From Pseudoruegeria sp. SK021 (GTDB lineage: Bacteria; Pseudomonadota; Alphaproteobacteria; Rhodobacterales; Rhodobacteraceae): a stretch of 64,000 nucleotides of DNA. Of this stretch, positions 39,119 through 48,539 are shown piece by piece (position 1 is the first letter of the stretch; the number at the start of each line of letters is the position of its first letter). A program made the position numbers and the translations under genes. The stretch spans positions 157,209-221,208 of the forward strand of contig NZ_MTBG01000002.1 of assembly GCF_002119405.1 (NCBI RefSeq). Direction: 5' to 3'. A model generated the notes under the pieces. It was given only the letters and a program-made list of their open reading frames with translations. It made no database searches and was not told where the DNA came from.

Positions 39119-40618
39119 ATGAACCAGATCACAGGCATGGCAGTCGCAACGACATCGGGCTTTTCCGGCAGTTCGGACGGCACGCTGCCTCATTCCATTG
39201 AAGCCGAACAGCAGCTTCTTGGAGCATTGCTTACCAACGACCAGATCTATGACCGGATCGCTTCGGTGATCTCGTCGGTGCATTTCTTCGATCCGGTCCA
39301 CGCCCGTATCTTTGAAGTCGCCGCCTCGCGCATCGCCAAGAACGCGCTGGTCACCCCGGTCACCCTCGCCAGTTTTCTGGAAGACGAGCCGGGCCTCAAG
39401 GAACTGGGCGGCCCCGCCTATCTGGTGCATCTGGCCGGGTCCGCCATTTCGACCTTCGCCGCCCGCGACTATGCCCAACTGATCTATGATCTGGCCATTC
39501 GCCGCGAACTGATCGCGCTGGGGCAAGACATCTCTGCCCGCGCCGCGCAGGTGGATGTGGAAAGCGAACCGCGCGAACAGATCGTCGAGGCCGAACAGGC
39601 CCTCTACAAGCTGGGCGAAAAGGGCCAGTCCGGTCAGGGCTTCCAATCGTTCCTGCGCGCCGTCACCGATGCCGTCAATGTTGCCAACGCCGCCTACCAG
39701 CGCGATGGTGGCTTGTCCGGCGTCTCCACCGGCCTGACTGATCTCGACAAGAAACTCGGCGGCCTGCACCGGTCTGACCTGTTGATCCTTGCCGGGCGTC
39801 CGTCGATGGGGAAAACCTCGCTGGCCACCAACATCGCCTTCAACATCGCCAAAGCCTATACCAAAGGCACCTTGCCCGATGGCAGTATCGGCGCGACCAA
39901 TGGCGGCGTCGTCGGTTTCTTCAGCCTCGAAATGTCGGCAGAACAGTTGGCCGCCCGGGTATTGTCCGAAGCCGCCGAAGTGCCCTCGGAACAGATCCGC
40001 CGCGGCGACATGACCGAAACCGAATTCCGCCGTTTCGTCGAAGCCGCCAAGACCCTCGAAGCCTGCCCGCTTTTCATTGACGACACCCCGGCCCTGCCGA
40101 TCAGCCAATTGGCCGCCCGCGCCCGCCGCTTGAAACGCACCCACGGCCTTGACGTCATCGTGGTCGACTACCTGCAACTGGTGCGCCCGGCCACCGCCAA
40201 GGACAGCCGCGTCAACGAGGTGTCGGAAATCACCCAAGGGCTGAAGGCCATTGCCAAAGAACTCGATGTGCCCGTGGTCGCCCTGTCCCAGCTCAGCCGC
40301 GCGGTGGAAAACCGCGAAGACAAGCGCCCGCAGCTGTCTGACCTGCGCGAATCCGGTTCGATCGAGCAGGATGCCGATGTGGTGATGTTCGTCTACCGCG
40401 AAGAATATTATAAAGAGCGCGAAAAACCCAGCGACGAGAAGCTGGACGAGATGATGAAGTGGCAAGAGGCGATGGAGCGGGTCCACGGCAAGGCCGAGGT
40501 CGTGATCGGCAAACAGCGCCACGGCCCCATCGGCAATGTCGAGCTTAGCTTCGAAGGCCGCTTCACCCGCTTTGGCAACCTCGTCAAACCGTGGCAACAG
40601 GGCGACGATTCGTTCTAA
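39119..40618 (+). CDS. dnaB: Replicative DNA helicase DnaB
   Basis: A 499-residue hexameric helicase that unwinds DNA ahead of the replication fork. The N-terminal primase-contact domain opens LPHSIEAEQQLLGALL. The RecA-like core has Walker A GRPSMGKTS (226-234), Walker B VIVVDYLQL and the SQLSRAVENR motif. No intein is inserted in the usual sites. GGGAGCAGGC precedes the ATG. Confidence 0.97.
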   Translation: MNQITGMAVATTSGFSGSSDGTLPHSIEAEQQLLGALLTNDQIYDRIASVISSVHFFDPVHARIFEVAASRIAKNALVTPVTLASFLEDEPGLKELGGPAYLVHLAGSAISTFAARDYAQLIYDLAIRRELIALGQDISARAAQVDVESEPREQIVEAEQALYKLGEKGQSGQGFQSFLRAVTDAVNVANAAYQRDGGLSGVSTGLTDLDKKLGGLHRSDLLILAGRPSMGKTSLATNIAFNIAKAYTKGTLPDGSIGATNGGVVGFFSLEMSAEQLAARVLSEAAEVPSEQIRRGDMTETEFRRFVEAAKTLEACPLFIDDTPALPISQLAARARRLKRTHGLDVIVVDYLQLVRPATAKDSRVNEVSEITQGLKAIAKELDVPVVALSQLSRAVENREDKRPQLSDLRESGSIEQDADVVMFVYREEYYKEREKPSDEKLDEMMKWQEAMERVHGKAEVVIGKQRHGPIGNVELSFEGRFTRFGNLVKPWQQGDDSF

Positions 40619-40684
40619 ACCAGCCGCAGGGTTCCGAATTTCGCAGCGCGGGGGGGGGGCAGCCGGCGCGCAACAGACAGTTCA

Positions 40685-40731
40685 AACGGCAAGAGCCGGA
40701 GGATCATCCAGACCCTCCGGCTCTTGCCGTT
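40685..40731. terminator. Perfect 18-bp stem-loop between dnaB and htpX
   Basis: Bases 40685-40702 pair without mismatch with 40714-40731 around an 11-base loop (core GGCAAGAGCCGGAGG). It lies between convergent dnaB and htpX and could terminate both. The T run is weak. Confidence 0.8.
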
Positions 40732-40752
40732 CTCGCCGCTATCGCTCGCGGT

Positions 40753-41685
40753 CTAACTCCACGGGCCTTGATCACGCTTGCGCGCCCGCGACACCTTGGG
40801 CAGCGACGATGGCTGGTCCGCCACCCTGCGGCGCGACACCGGCGCGACCGCCGCTGGCCCGGCCATGGCCCGCAACCGCGCCACCCGGTTGTCGGTCTTG
40901 GGATGGGTGGCAAACAGATTGTCGATCTTATGGGCGTGCAGCGGGTTGATGATAAACATATGCGCCGTCGACGGATGGCGTTCGGCCACGTCATTATCCA
41001 CCCGTGCGGCCACCCGTTGAATCCCTTCAAGCGCACTGGCCAGCGCCAAGGGATTGCCGCAAATCTCGGCCCCAATCCGGTCGGCCTCGTATTCGCGGCT
41101 GCGCGAGATCGCCATCTGGATCAACGCCGCCGCCAGCGGCGCAAAGATCGACATGGCAATCACGCCGATAATCCCCATCTTTTCCCGGCTGCCGCCGAAA
41201 AACATCGCAAAATTGGCAAGGATCGAAATGGCCCCGGCAAAGGTTGCCGTCACCGTCATGATCGCCGTGTCGTGGTTGCGAATATGGGCCAACTCATGCG
41301 CTACGACCCCGGCCACTTCCTCGCGGCTAAGCCGGTCCATCAGGCCCCGGGTCACCGCAACGGCAGCGTTGGACGGGTTCCGCCCGGTGGCAAAGGCGTT
41401 CGGTTGGTCGGTCTCAATGATGTAGACTGCGGGCACCGGCATATTCGCCGCCCGTGCCAGATCGGCCACCATCGATCCAAGGCCCGACCGATCCCCGGGG
41501 GCAACCGCCCGGGCATTGTGCATCGACAACACCATCCGGTCGGACTTCCACCACGTCAACGCGTTCATCGCCACGGCAATCACCAGCGCGATGACGGCGC
41601 CATAAGCCCCGCCCAACAGCGCGCCAACCCCCATGAACAAGGCGGTCATCGCCGCCATCAGAATTGCCGTCTTCACATAGCCCAT
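40753..41685 (-). CDS. htpX: Membrane protease HtpX
   Basis: A 310-residue inner-membrane zinc protease that degrades damaged membrane proteins. Two N-terminal transmembrane helices precede the HExxH site His130-Glu131-His134 in [13 protein letters not shown] second pair of hydrophobic helices follows, and the third ligand is expected in the [11 protein letters not shown] segment. It is leftward and follows the M32 carboxypeptidase. Confidence 0.94.
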   Translation of the reverse strand: MGYVKTAILMAAMTALFMGVGALLGGAYGAVIALVIAVAMNALTWWKSDRMVLSMHNARAVAPGDRSGLGSMVADLARAANMPVPAVYIIETDQPNAFATGRNPSNAAVAVTRGLMDRLSREEVAGVVAHELAHIRNHDTAIMTVTATFAGAISILANFAMFFGGSREKMGIIGVIAMSIFAPLAAALIQMAISRSREYEADRIGAEICGNPLALASALEGIQRVAARVDNDVAERHPSTAHMFIINPLHAHKIDNLFATHPKTDNRVARLRAMAGPAAVAPVSRRRVADQPSSLPKVSRARKRDQGPWS

Positions 41686-41767
41686 TCATCAGCCCTCATA
41701 TTTGGCATCCCTGCCGGATATGGGCCCGCCACCGGCGTTGCGCAACAGGTCCGGCAGCGTGCGCAGG

Positions 41768-41811
41768 GTCCGACGAAAGTCCGATAAAAGTCCGACGTTA
41801 GTCCGACGCCG
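41768..41811. repeat. Four 11-bp direct repeats at the end of the carboxypeptidase gene
   Basis: Four copies of an 11-base unit beginning GTCCGA follow without gap at 41768, 41779, 41790 and 41801. The last six bases vary. The array spans the stop codon at 41798-41800, so it is partly coding. Eleven bases is one helical turn, so all copies face the same side of the DNA. Confidence 0.85.
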
Positions 41812-43273
41812 CCATTTCGCCGAATTTCGCCTCAAGATAATCCAGCAACGGACCTTCCGACGGGGCCGCGCCGGTGGCATGTTCAATGGTCTCACGCCCG
41901 TCGCGCAACGCGCCATGCCGCTGCACCCGCTCGGCCAGCCATGCTGTCGCCGGGGATGGATCGCCCGCCGACAAATGGGCATCCAGCGCTGGAATATCGT
42001 CCTTCAACGCCTTGAAAAGACAGCCAGCGTAGACATTTCCAAGACTGTAGGTCGGGAAATATCCGAACAGGCCAACCGACCAATGCACGTCCTGCAACAC
42101 CCCAAGCGACGCTTTCGGCACCGCCCGGCCAAAATCGGCTCTAAAGCGGGTATTCCACGCGTCTTCAAGGTCCCGGACATCCAAAGCCCCTGAAATCATG
42201 GCCTTTTCCAGATCATAGCGCATCAGAACATGCAGGTTATACTGCACTTCATCGGCCTCGGTCCGAATGAACCCCGGTCCGACCCGGTTTACCGTTCGAT
42301 AGAATTCGTCTTCATTCCGGATACTTAGGGGACCAAATTCATCCTTCATCCGGCCATAAAGCCAGCCACAAAACGCCCGACTGCGTCCCAACTGGTTTTC
42401 ATAGGTGCGGCTCTGGCTCTCATGCACCCCCATTGAGGTGCCCCGTCCAATCGGCGTCAGCAGATAGTCCAGATCAACCGCCTGCTCATAGCAAGCATGG
42501 CCAACCTCATGAATTGTCGAATAAAAACAGTTGAACGGGTCAGCCGGATCAGTGCGCGTCGTGATCCTGACATCCACGCCTGAGCCGCTAGAAAATGGAT
42601 GGACAGCTTTATCGATCCGGCCCCGGTTTAGGTCATATCCGAACACACGCGCCAATTCCGACCCGAGGACCATCTGCGCCTGTTCAGAAAATTCCCCGGT
42701 AATTGCAGGGGGTTGCTCAATCCCGAACGCCTGATCGCGCAAGGCCACCAGACGCGGACGCAACGCCCCAAACATCTGATCAAGGTCGGCTGCCGTAACC
42801 CCGGGCTCGTAATCGGCCAGCAAGGCATCATAGGCCACCCCGCCGGGCACCAACGCCGCCGCCTCTTGTCGTTTCAGATCAACCACTTCCGCAAGCCTTG
42901 GTGCGAATGCAGCGAAGTCATCTGCCGCCCGCGCCGCCGCCCATTCCCCTTGGGCCAGACTGGTGACACGGGCCAACCGCTGCGACAGAGCCGCAGGAAC
43001 TTTGCTGGCCCGGTCGAAATCCCGCTTCAATAACCGTAAGTTGGCCGCTTCAACCGGATCAGAGCCCACGCCAGCATCCGCCAGCCAGTCACCAACCCGC
43101 GGATCACAGCGCCGGGCATGCAAGATGCCCTCCATTGCGGACATCTCGTCACTGCGTTGGGCCGCGGCACCGCGGGGCATAACCGTCTCTTGATCCCAGC
43201 CCAAACGTCCAGCAACCGCCGCCAACGCATTGGTTTCACGCGAAAACGCCATCAACTCGTTATAAGCACTCAT
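41798..43273 (-). CDS. M32 carboxypeptidase (Taq type)
   Basis: A 491-residue cytoplasmic zinc carboxypeptidase that removes C-terminal residues from peptides. HEVGH (His255-Glu256-His259) is the zinc site and GVHESQSRTYENQLGRS holds the further family motif HES. The start ATG at 43273 overlaps the ctaA stop (ATGA). The open frame reaches further upstream but only through ctaA in another frame. Confidence 0.94.
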   Translation of the reverse strand: MSAYNELMAFSRETNALAAVAGRLGWDQETVMPRGAAAQRSDEMSAMEGILHARRCDPRVGDWLADAGVGSDPVEAANLRLLKRDFDRASKVPAALSQRLARVTSLAQGEWAAARAADDFAAFAPRLAEVVDLKRQEAAALVPGGVAYDALLADYEPGVTAADLDQMFGALRPRLVALRDQAFGIEQPPAITGEFSEQAQMVLGSELARVFGYDLNRGRIDKAVHPFSSGSGVDVRITTRTDPADPFNCFYSTIHEVGHACYEQAVDLDYLLTPIGRGTSMGVHESQSRTYENQLGRSRAFCGWLYGRMKDEFGPLSIRNEDEFYRTVNRVGPGFIRTEADEVQYNLHVLMRYDLEKAMISGALDVRDLEDAWNTRFRADFGRAVPKASLGVLQDVHWSVGLFGYFPTYSLGNVYAGCLFKALKDDIPALDAHLSAGDPSPATAWLAERVQRHGALRDGRETIEHATGAAPSEGPLLDYLEAKFGEMAASD

Positions 43274-44424
43274 TTGCCGGCACTCCTGACCGATTGTTCG
43301 ATTGGGTATTGGCTGCGGAACCGCGCCCGCAAGATCATCACCCATAAGCCGACAGCGCCGAGCAGATGCAAGATCGCGATATTCCACGGCGCGGCATAGA
43401 GCACTGTCATGATCCCCAGCGCGACCTGAACACAGGCCATCAGCATCATCGTATGGAAGGCGCCTGCCGTACTGCGATTGCCGGATTTCCGGCCTTTCGA
43501 CCAAACGACGATGGTAAAGGCGAACAGAAGATAGCCGACGATCCGGTGAACAAACTGAACCAAACCTTGGTTTTCAAAGAAATTTCTCCACAACGGTTCG
43601 ATCGCGAATGCCGCAGGAGGAAAGACCTGACCGGCCATCAAAGGCCAATCGGTAAAGCTGCGCCCGGCATCGATCCCCGCCACCAGCGCCCCAAGCAGGA
43701 TTTGCACTAGTGCTAGATGCATCACCCCGGTGGACAATCCAAAGAGCTTTGCGTCCCGACTGCGCCGCGCTTTCAGCAACGCGCTTTCCGGGCGGCTGAG
43801 CAACTGAACATCCCACGCAATCACGCCCAGAATGGCGAAGGCCAGCCCCAGATGAACGGCAAGCCGGTACGACGCCACCGAGGTATTGCCGTCGGTCAAG
43901 CCCGACGCAACCATCCACCAGCCAATCGCCCCTTGCAAACCGCCGAGCACGCCCAACCCCAGCAGACGCAAGGTCCAACCGGGCGGGATCTGCCGGAACA
44001 GCGCGAAGCCCGCAATCCCTACCGCCCAGACCAGACCGATCACCCGGCCAAGTTGCCGGTGACCCCATTCCCACCAATAAATGCTCTTGAACTCGGCCAA
44101 GGTCATCTCTGAGTTCATAATTTCGAACTGCGGACTTTGTTGGTACTTTTCAAATTCGGATGTCCAGCCTGCTGTGTCCATTGGCGGCATCGCCCCCGTG
44201 ACGGGCCGCCATTCGGTGATCGACAGGCCGCTATCGGTCAGGCGGGTTAAGCCCCCGACCACGATCATCACCACCACCAATGCGAAGAGGACAACCAGCC
44301 ACGCCCTGACGGCAAGACGGGCGCCGCTGCGATGCTGCCGCTCGATCACACCCGCGCCGGATGGCGACGGATTGGGGGCATCGCTGCCCACCTCTTCGAA
44401 AATGCTACGTTTCTTCTGGCTCAT
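43270..44424 (-). CDS. ctaA: Heme A synthase (COX15/CtaA)
   Basis: A 384-residue inner-membrane enzyme that oxidises heme O to heme A for aa3-type cytochrome oxidase. Eight hydrophobic segments are visible. The heme-ligand histidines appear in EWGHRQLGRVIG, LAVHLGLAF, GVMHLALVQ and QFVHRIVGYL. The length fits the alphaproteobacterial type 2 family. Start at 44424 (MSQKKRSIF). Confidence 0.94.
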   Translation of the reverse strand: MSQKKRSIFEEVGSDAPNPSPSGAGVIERQHRSGARLAVRAWLVVLFALVVVMIVVGGLTRLTDSGLSITEWRPVTGAMPPMDTAGWTSEFEKYQQSPQFEIMNSEMTLAEFKSIYWWEWGHRQLGRVIGLVWAVGIAGFALFRQIPPGWTLRLLGLGVLGGLQGAIGWWMVASGLTDGNTSVASYRLAVHLGLAFAILGVIAWDVQLLSRPESALLKARRSRDAKLFGLSTGVMHLALVQILLGALVAGIDAGRSFTDWPLMAGQVFPPAAFAIEPLWRNFFENQGLVQFVHRIVGYLLFAFTIVVWSKGRKSGNRSTAGAFHTMMLMACVQVALGIMTVLYAAPWNIAILHLLGAVGLWVMILRARFRSQYPIEQSVRSAGK

Positions 44425-44477
44425 GGACCACTCCCCGTTGCCGCGACACGCTAGGCCGCTGCGTTCTGGTCTGCAAT

Positions 44478-45236
44478 CTAACGTTGGTCGTCGCCGCGCT
44501 CTTTCCAGCGGACCATCTGCCGCAGGATGCCATGCAGGATCTGGGTATCGGCACGGGTCAACGGCATCCGCGACCACAGATTGCGCAGCACGACTTTCAT
44601 GCTGTCTGCCTTGGTCTCTGGAAAGAAGAACCCGGCCTGATCCAGCCGCTCTTCGTAATGGCCTGCAAGCCGTTCCACTTCGACCGCTGTGGCCCATTCA
44701 TTCCCGGCCAGATCGACGCGCTCGGCCGCAACTTCAAAGGTCTGGCGACGCCATTCATAGGCCAGCAGAAGCACACATTGCGCCAGATTGAGCGAGGCAA
44801 AATCCGGATTGACCGGCACCGAAATCAATGCGTTGGCGCGGGCAATGTCATCGTTTTCCAAACCGGCCCGTTCAGGTCCGAACAGAATGGCCACCCGCTC
44901 GCCCTGCTGCACCCGCTGCCAGGTTTCGATCATGGCCTGCTCAGGGGACAGAATAGGGTTGGTCATCCCACGCCCACGCGCTGTGGTCGCCAGCACATAG
45001 GTGCAATCCGCGATCGCATCAGCGGTGGTGTCGTGCAGCCCCGCCTCGTCCAGCAGACGCCCGGCCCCGCTGGCCACCGCCACGGCCTTTGGATTGGGCC
45101 AGCCATCGCGCGGCGCCACAAGACGCATCCGGTCGAGGCCGAAATTCCACATGGCACGCGCGGCACCGCCGATGTTTTCCCCCATCTGAGGGCGCACCAG
45201 TACAAAAACCGGCGGAATATGGGTCAGATTTGACAT
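44478..45236 (-). CDS. tRNA/rRNA 2'-O-methyltransferase, TrmJ-like (SPOUT)
   Basis: A 252-residue SPOUT methyltransferase. The N-terminal PPVFVLVRPQMGENIGGAAR and the knot motifs ILFGPERAGLENDDI and SLNLAQCVLLLAYE are those of the TrmJ/LasT group, which methylates position 32 of tRNAs with SAM. The C-terminal helical part is also typical. It is divergent from the thiE-like gene. Confidence 0.88.
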   Translation of the reverse strand: MSNLTHIPPVFVLVRPQMGENIGGAARAMWNFGLDRMRLVAPRDGWPNPKAVAVASGAGRLLDEAGLHDTTADAIADCTYVLATTARGRGMTNPILSPEQAMIETWQRVQQGERVAILFGPERAGLENDDIARANALISVPVNPDFASLNLAQCVLLLAYEWRRQTFEVAAERVDLAGNEWATAVEVERLAGHYEERLDQAGFFFPETKADSMKVVLRNLWSRMPLTRADTQILHGILRQMVRWKERGDDQR

Positions 45237-45331
45237 GGCGCGGGATCTAAGCCAGCGCATCACAAAGGGCAATGGCTTGTGAGACGCCGGGCCACAGGGT
45301 AGGTCTCGCAAAACAACGACATGAGGCCGAC

Positions 45332-45952
45332 ATGCCCGCTGATGACCGCCCACAACTTTATCTCGTGACCCCACCCGACTTTTCCATCGGCGGGTTCCCC
45401 GACAAATTGGCCGCCGTGCTGGACGCGGCACCGATTGCCTGCCTGCGACTGCGCATGGCCAGCACCGATGAACAGACCGTCGCACAAGCGGCAGACGCCT
45501 TGCGCGAAATTGCCCACGCCCGCGATGTTCCGTTGGTGATTGACACCCATTTGCATCTGGTCGAACGGCTGGGCCTTGATGGCGTGCATTTGACTGATGG
45601 GGCAAAATCGGTACGCAAGACCCGCAAGGATCTGGGCGCGGATGCAATTGTCGGCGCGTTCTGCGCAACCTCACGCCATGACGGACTAGCCGCTGGCGAA
45701 GCTGGCGCGGATTACGTCAGCTTTGGTCCCGTCGGGCAAACCGTCCTCGGCAGTGGTGAAACCGCTGAGGATGATCTGTTCGCATGGTGGTCGGAAATGA
45801 TCGAATTGCCCGTGGTGGCCGAGGGCCGTCTCGATGCGGATGCCATTCGCCGCCTGACCCCGATCACAGATTTCTTTGCCATCGGCGATGAGATTTGGCG
45901 GCAAGACGATCCAACGCAGGCGTTGAAAGCCCTGCTGGCAGCGATGGAGTAA
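45332..45952 (+). CDS. ThiE-like thiamine-phosphate synthase family protein
   Basis: A 206-residue TIM-barrel protein of the ThiE/TenI family. LYLVTPP, the VIDTHLHLVERLGLDGVHLT stretch and DYVSFGPV follow the barrel strands of thiamine-phosphate synthase, but the thiazole and pyrimidine loops are diverged (VIDTH instead of the usual INDR), so it may not be a true ThiE. TGAGG precedes the ATG at 45332. Confidence 0.75.
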   Translation: MPADDRPQLYLVTPPDFSIGGFPDKLAAVLDAAPIACLRLRMASTDEQTVAQAADALREIAHARDVPLVIDTHLHLVERLGLDGVHLTDGAKSVRKTRKDLGADAIVGAFCATSRHDGLAAGEAGADYVSFGPVGQTVLGSGETAEDDLFAWWSEMIELPVVAEGRLDADAIRRLTPITDFFAIGDEIWRQDDPTQALKALLAAME

Positions 45953-45965
45953 CCGGGCGACCCGG

Positions 45966-46796
45966 TCACTTCCCCAAGTTGGCAGTGACCGGATCGCGCA
46001 CCATGTGCTCTGCGACTTTGGCAATTGCCTTACGGTCGGCAAAGTCGCGAACAGCCAAAGGCGGGTGATACACCACCTCGACCCCGCCCTGTGGCCACGC
46101 CCCCAAAACCTTCAACACGTGCTGGCCAAAGTTCATCCCGCCCCACCAGCCATAAAACCGGGGATCCTGACCTTTCGGCGCGGTGTACATCACGCTGACC
46201 GGCTGCACCCAGATGTCATCCTTCAAAGCCTCATCGAAGAAGGCCGCGAACAGGGTTGGTTTGAACTCCAGCACTCGCTGGGAATCGGTGCTGGTGCCTT
46301 CGGGGAAGAACAGCAGTTTGTGGCCCGTTTTCAGGCGCGATTCGAACATCAATTTCTGGGCTGCGGCCTCGCGACGGTCGCGCATGATAAATAAGGTACC
46401 CGTTGCCCGCGCCAGCCAGCCGATCCCGGGCCAGTCGGCCACTTCGGTTTTGGCGACGAAAAATATCTGCTGACGGGCGCTTAGTGTGATGATGTCCATC
46501 CACGACGCGTGATTGGCCACCACAGCGCCATGCTGCCGCATCGGGGTGCCACGGGTGCGGAACCGCATGCCCAGCAGCAGGAAGGTCAGATAGGCCGTTC
46601 CTTGGGTCAGATAGGGCGTCACCGGACGCTTGAGGCCAAAGAGCGGTGCCTCAATCAACCGGCCCAGCACCAGCAGCAGCGACAGCGTCAGGAACAAGAT
46701 CAAAATCGGAACGCCGCGTAGAACGATCAGCACCCAATTCAGCGGGGACGTCGGAATGGTCAACGGCGGTTCATCGGATTTCCAAGTATGGCTCAC
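45966..46796 (-). CDS. olsA: 1-acyl acyltransferase of ornithine-lipid synthesis (PlsC family)
   Basis: A 276-residue membrane acyltransferase. His96-x4-Asp101 in NHASWMD is the catalytic pair, and FFPEGTSTDS is the acceptor-binding motif. One or two N-terminal hydrophobic helices anchor it. The GTG start overlaps the stop of the OlsB gene, so I infer that it adds the second acyl chain to lyso-ornithine lipid. Some relatives also act on lysophosphatidate, so a dual role is possible. Confidence 0.85.
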   Translation of the reverse strand: MSHTWKSDEPPLTIPTSPLNWVLIVLRGVPILILFLTLSLLLVLGRLIEAPLFGLKRPVTPYLTQGTAYLTFLLLGMRFRTRGTPMRQHGAVVANHASWMDIITLSARQQIFFVAKTEVADWPGIGWLARATGTLFIMRDRREAAAQKLMFESRLKTGHKLLFFPEGTSTDSQRVLEFKPTLFAAFFDEALKDDIWVQPVSVMYTAPKGQDPRFYGWWGGMNFGQHVLKVLGAWPQGGVEVVYHPPLAVRDFADRKAIAKVAEHMVRDPVTANLGK

Positions 46797-47572
46797 AGGT
46801 CGATCCCTCGAGTATAGATCGCGCGTTGGCGCGGGTTCATGCGAGCGGTATCAAGCACCAGACACACATCAATTGTATTGAACGCGCGATCCACGTACGC
46901 ACCGTCACCGATAAATCCGCCCAACCGCAGATAGGCTTTGATCAAGGCAGGCACCTGCAGAATGGCCGCAGCGCGATCAAGGTCTGTGGCCCGACGAAGG
47001 TTCAGAGACTTGTAATGTTCAGGCAGTGCACGCACCCGCAAATCTTCCGGCGCAAGATGACGGTGGTACAGCAGGGAAAGGGGCGCAGCCAGCGCCGCCA
47101 AATTGGTGCCGTGGAAGCTGGCCGTTCCGAACAGGATCTCGATCTTGTGCTCCAGAGTAAAGGCCGCAAGCGCCGTCCAGAGGTGGTACATCGCCGGACC
47201 GCCCCGGTGATCGGGATGCAGACAGGACCGGCCCAATTCTAGCAGGCTCCGACCGCTGCGCTCTAGCACAGACAGATCAAATTCCCCGGCCGAGTAAAAG
47301 CCGCCCGCTTTGGCCGCCTCGGACCCGCGCAGCAACCGATAGACACCAACCACATGATCAAGGTTGGCCGGATCCTTCGACAGATCGACTAAGATCATCT
47401 GCTCGCAAAACGGATCGAACCGATCGCGTTCCAACCGATTATCATGGTCCACCAATGGCCCATCGCCGCCCAGTTCTTCGACGAAGACCTGGTAGCGCAG
47501 ACGCTGTGCCGCGATGAAATCCTGCTCGTGCGTTGCGAGACGCGCGTCGTATTGCGGAGATGCCGAGGACAT
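46793..47572 (-). CDS. olsB: Ornithine N-acyltransferase OlsB (GNAT fold)
   Basis: A 259-residue enzyme that attaches a 3-hydroxyacyl chain to ornithine. The QRLRYQVFVEELG and LELGRSCLHPDHRGGPAMYHLW motifs are those of the ornithine-acyl-ACP acyltransferase family. AAGGA just before the ATG at 47572 sets the start; an ATG 18 codons upstream is possible but has no better site. Together with olsA it makes ornithine lipids, phosphorus-free membrane lipids. Confidence 0.88.
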   Translation of the reverse strand: MSSASPQYDARLATHEQDFIAAQRLRYQVFVEELGGDGPLVDHDNRLERDRFDPFCEQMILVDLSKDPANLDHVVGVYRLLRGSEAAKAGGFYSAGEFDLSVLERSGRSLLELGRSCLHPDHRGGPAMYHLWTALAAFTLEHKIEILFGTASFHGTNLAALAAPLSLLYHRHLAPEDLRVRALPEHYKSLNLRRATDLDRAAAILQVPALIKAYLRLGGFIGDGAYVDRAFNTIDVCLVLDTARMNPRQRAIYTRGIDL

Positions 47573-47702
47573 CAGTTCCTTATCACTCAAGACTTTCGGC
47601 CCGTTTATATAGTGTTCCTGGTGCATTTTGAACCTGCATCGATGGGCAAACTTCCCAAAGATTGACAAGATTAAAGGTTCTGTTAACCATTATAGGTAAT
47701 TT

Positions 47703-47876
47703 TCATGAACGATACTCAATTTCGAGGTCCACTCTGCTCGCGTCCACAACAATCTTTCCCATATGCTCAAAATTCACTGTGACCTTGCCGCCGATATTGG
47801 ACTGAACCTGACCGAGGCCCCAATCTGGTTGGTTGGGATGCCGGACCAACATTCCGGGCTCAAGCAATGACGTCAT
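47703..47876 (-). CDS. Small DUF3553 protein
   Basis: A 57-residue protein of the DUF3553 family (MLVRHPNQPDWGLGQVQSNI, then VNFEHMGKIVV). The fold resembles the small beta-barrel at the C-terminus of UvrD/PcrA helicases. AGGA eight bases before the ATG supports the start. It is divergent from chpT across 46 bases. Confidence 0.85.
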   Translation of the reverse strand: MTSLLEPGMLVRHPNQPDWGLGQVQSNIGGKVTVNFEHMGKIVVDASRVDLEIEYRS

Positions 47877-47922
47877 AGCAGCTTTCCTGTTTTCGACGCG
47901 TCCCAAGAAACGGATCATCCCG

Positions 47923-48522
47923 ATGAACCAAATCCCCAGAGACCTTGTCGCCCTGCTGGGATCACGAATCTGTCATGACCTTATCAGCCCGATTGGTGCC
48001 ATCGGCAACGGCCTAGAATTGATGGAGATGAGCCGAAGCGCCGAGGGCCCTGAAATGGATCTGATCAAGGCGAGTTTATTGAACGCGCAAGCCCGCATTC
48101 GGTTTTTCAGGATCTCCTATGGTGCCACGGGCGATGGTCAAGCCATTGGCAGTCGCGAAGTCAAATCGATCTTGCAGGATTTTACAATTGGCGGGCGGGT
48201 TCGGATCGATTGGCAAACCGAAGGCGAAGTTCATCGCGACGACACCAAATTGGTGTTCCTGCTCCTGCAATGTTTGGACACCGCGATGCCTTATGGCGGC
48301 GACGTGCGGATCACCCGCTCGGACCGAAGCTGGACCCTCAGCGCACAGGCCAAGAAGTTGAAAGCCCTGCCCGAGCTCTGGTCCCACCTTGACGGTGACC
48401 CCAAGCCCGGCCCGATCACACCGGCGCAGGTTCAGTTTGCACTGGCACCGCAACAGGCCGCTGCAATGCAGCGCAAATTGTTCGTTCGTGTCACGGACAC
48501 AGAGATCAATCTGCAATTCTGA
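47923..48522 (+). CDS. chpT: Histidine phosphotransferase ChpT
   Basis: A 199-residue phosphotransferase that passes phosphate from CckA to CtrA, the regulator of motility, cell cycle and gene-transfer agents in Rhodobacterales. The phosphorylated histidine is His18 in SRICHDLISPIGAIGNG. The C-terminal half is the degenerate ATPase-like domain without nucleotide motifs, as expected. The start at 47923 is where homology begins. Confidence 0.92.
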   Translation: MNQIPRDLVALLGSRICHDLISPIGAIGNGLELMEMSRSAEGPEMDLIKASLLNAQARIRFFRISYGATGDGQAIGSREVKSILQDFTIGGRVRIDWQTEGEVHRDDTKLVFLLLQCLDTAMPYGGDVRITRSDRSWTLSAQAKKLKALPELWSHLDGDPKPGPITPAQVQFALAPQQAAAMQRKLFVRVTDTEINLQF

Positions 48523-48539
48523 TCCGTACCTCATCGCCT

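Noticed and set aside
39720..39860. Intein in DnaB near Walker A
   Set aside because: The helicase reads straight through GRPSMGKTS and later motifs without an inserted domain.
39068..40597. 509-codon open frame antisense to dnaB
   Set aside because: dnaB is unambiguous on the other strand; the antisense product is low-quality and resembles no family.
47660..47690. CtrA-like site (TTAA ... TTAA) before olsB and near chpT
   Set aside because: The spacer is eight bases instead of seven and the flanking bases do not match, so it is not a good CtrA box.
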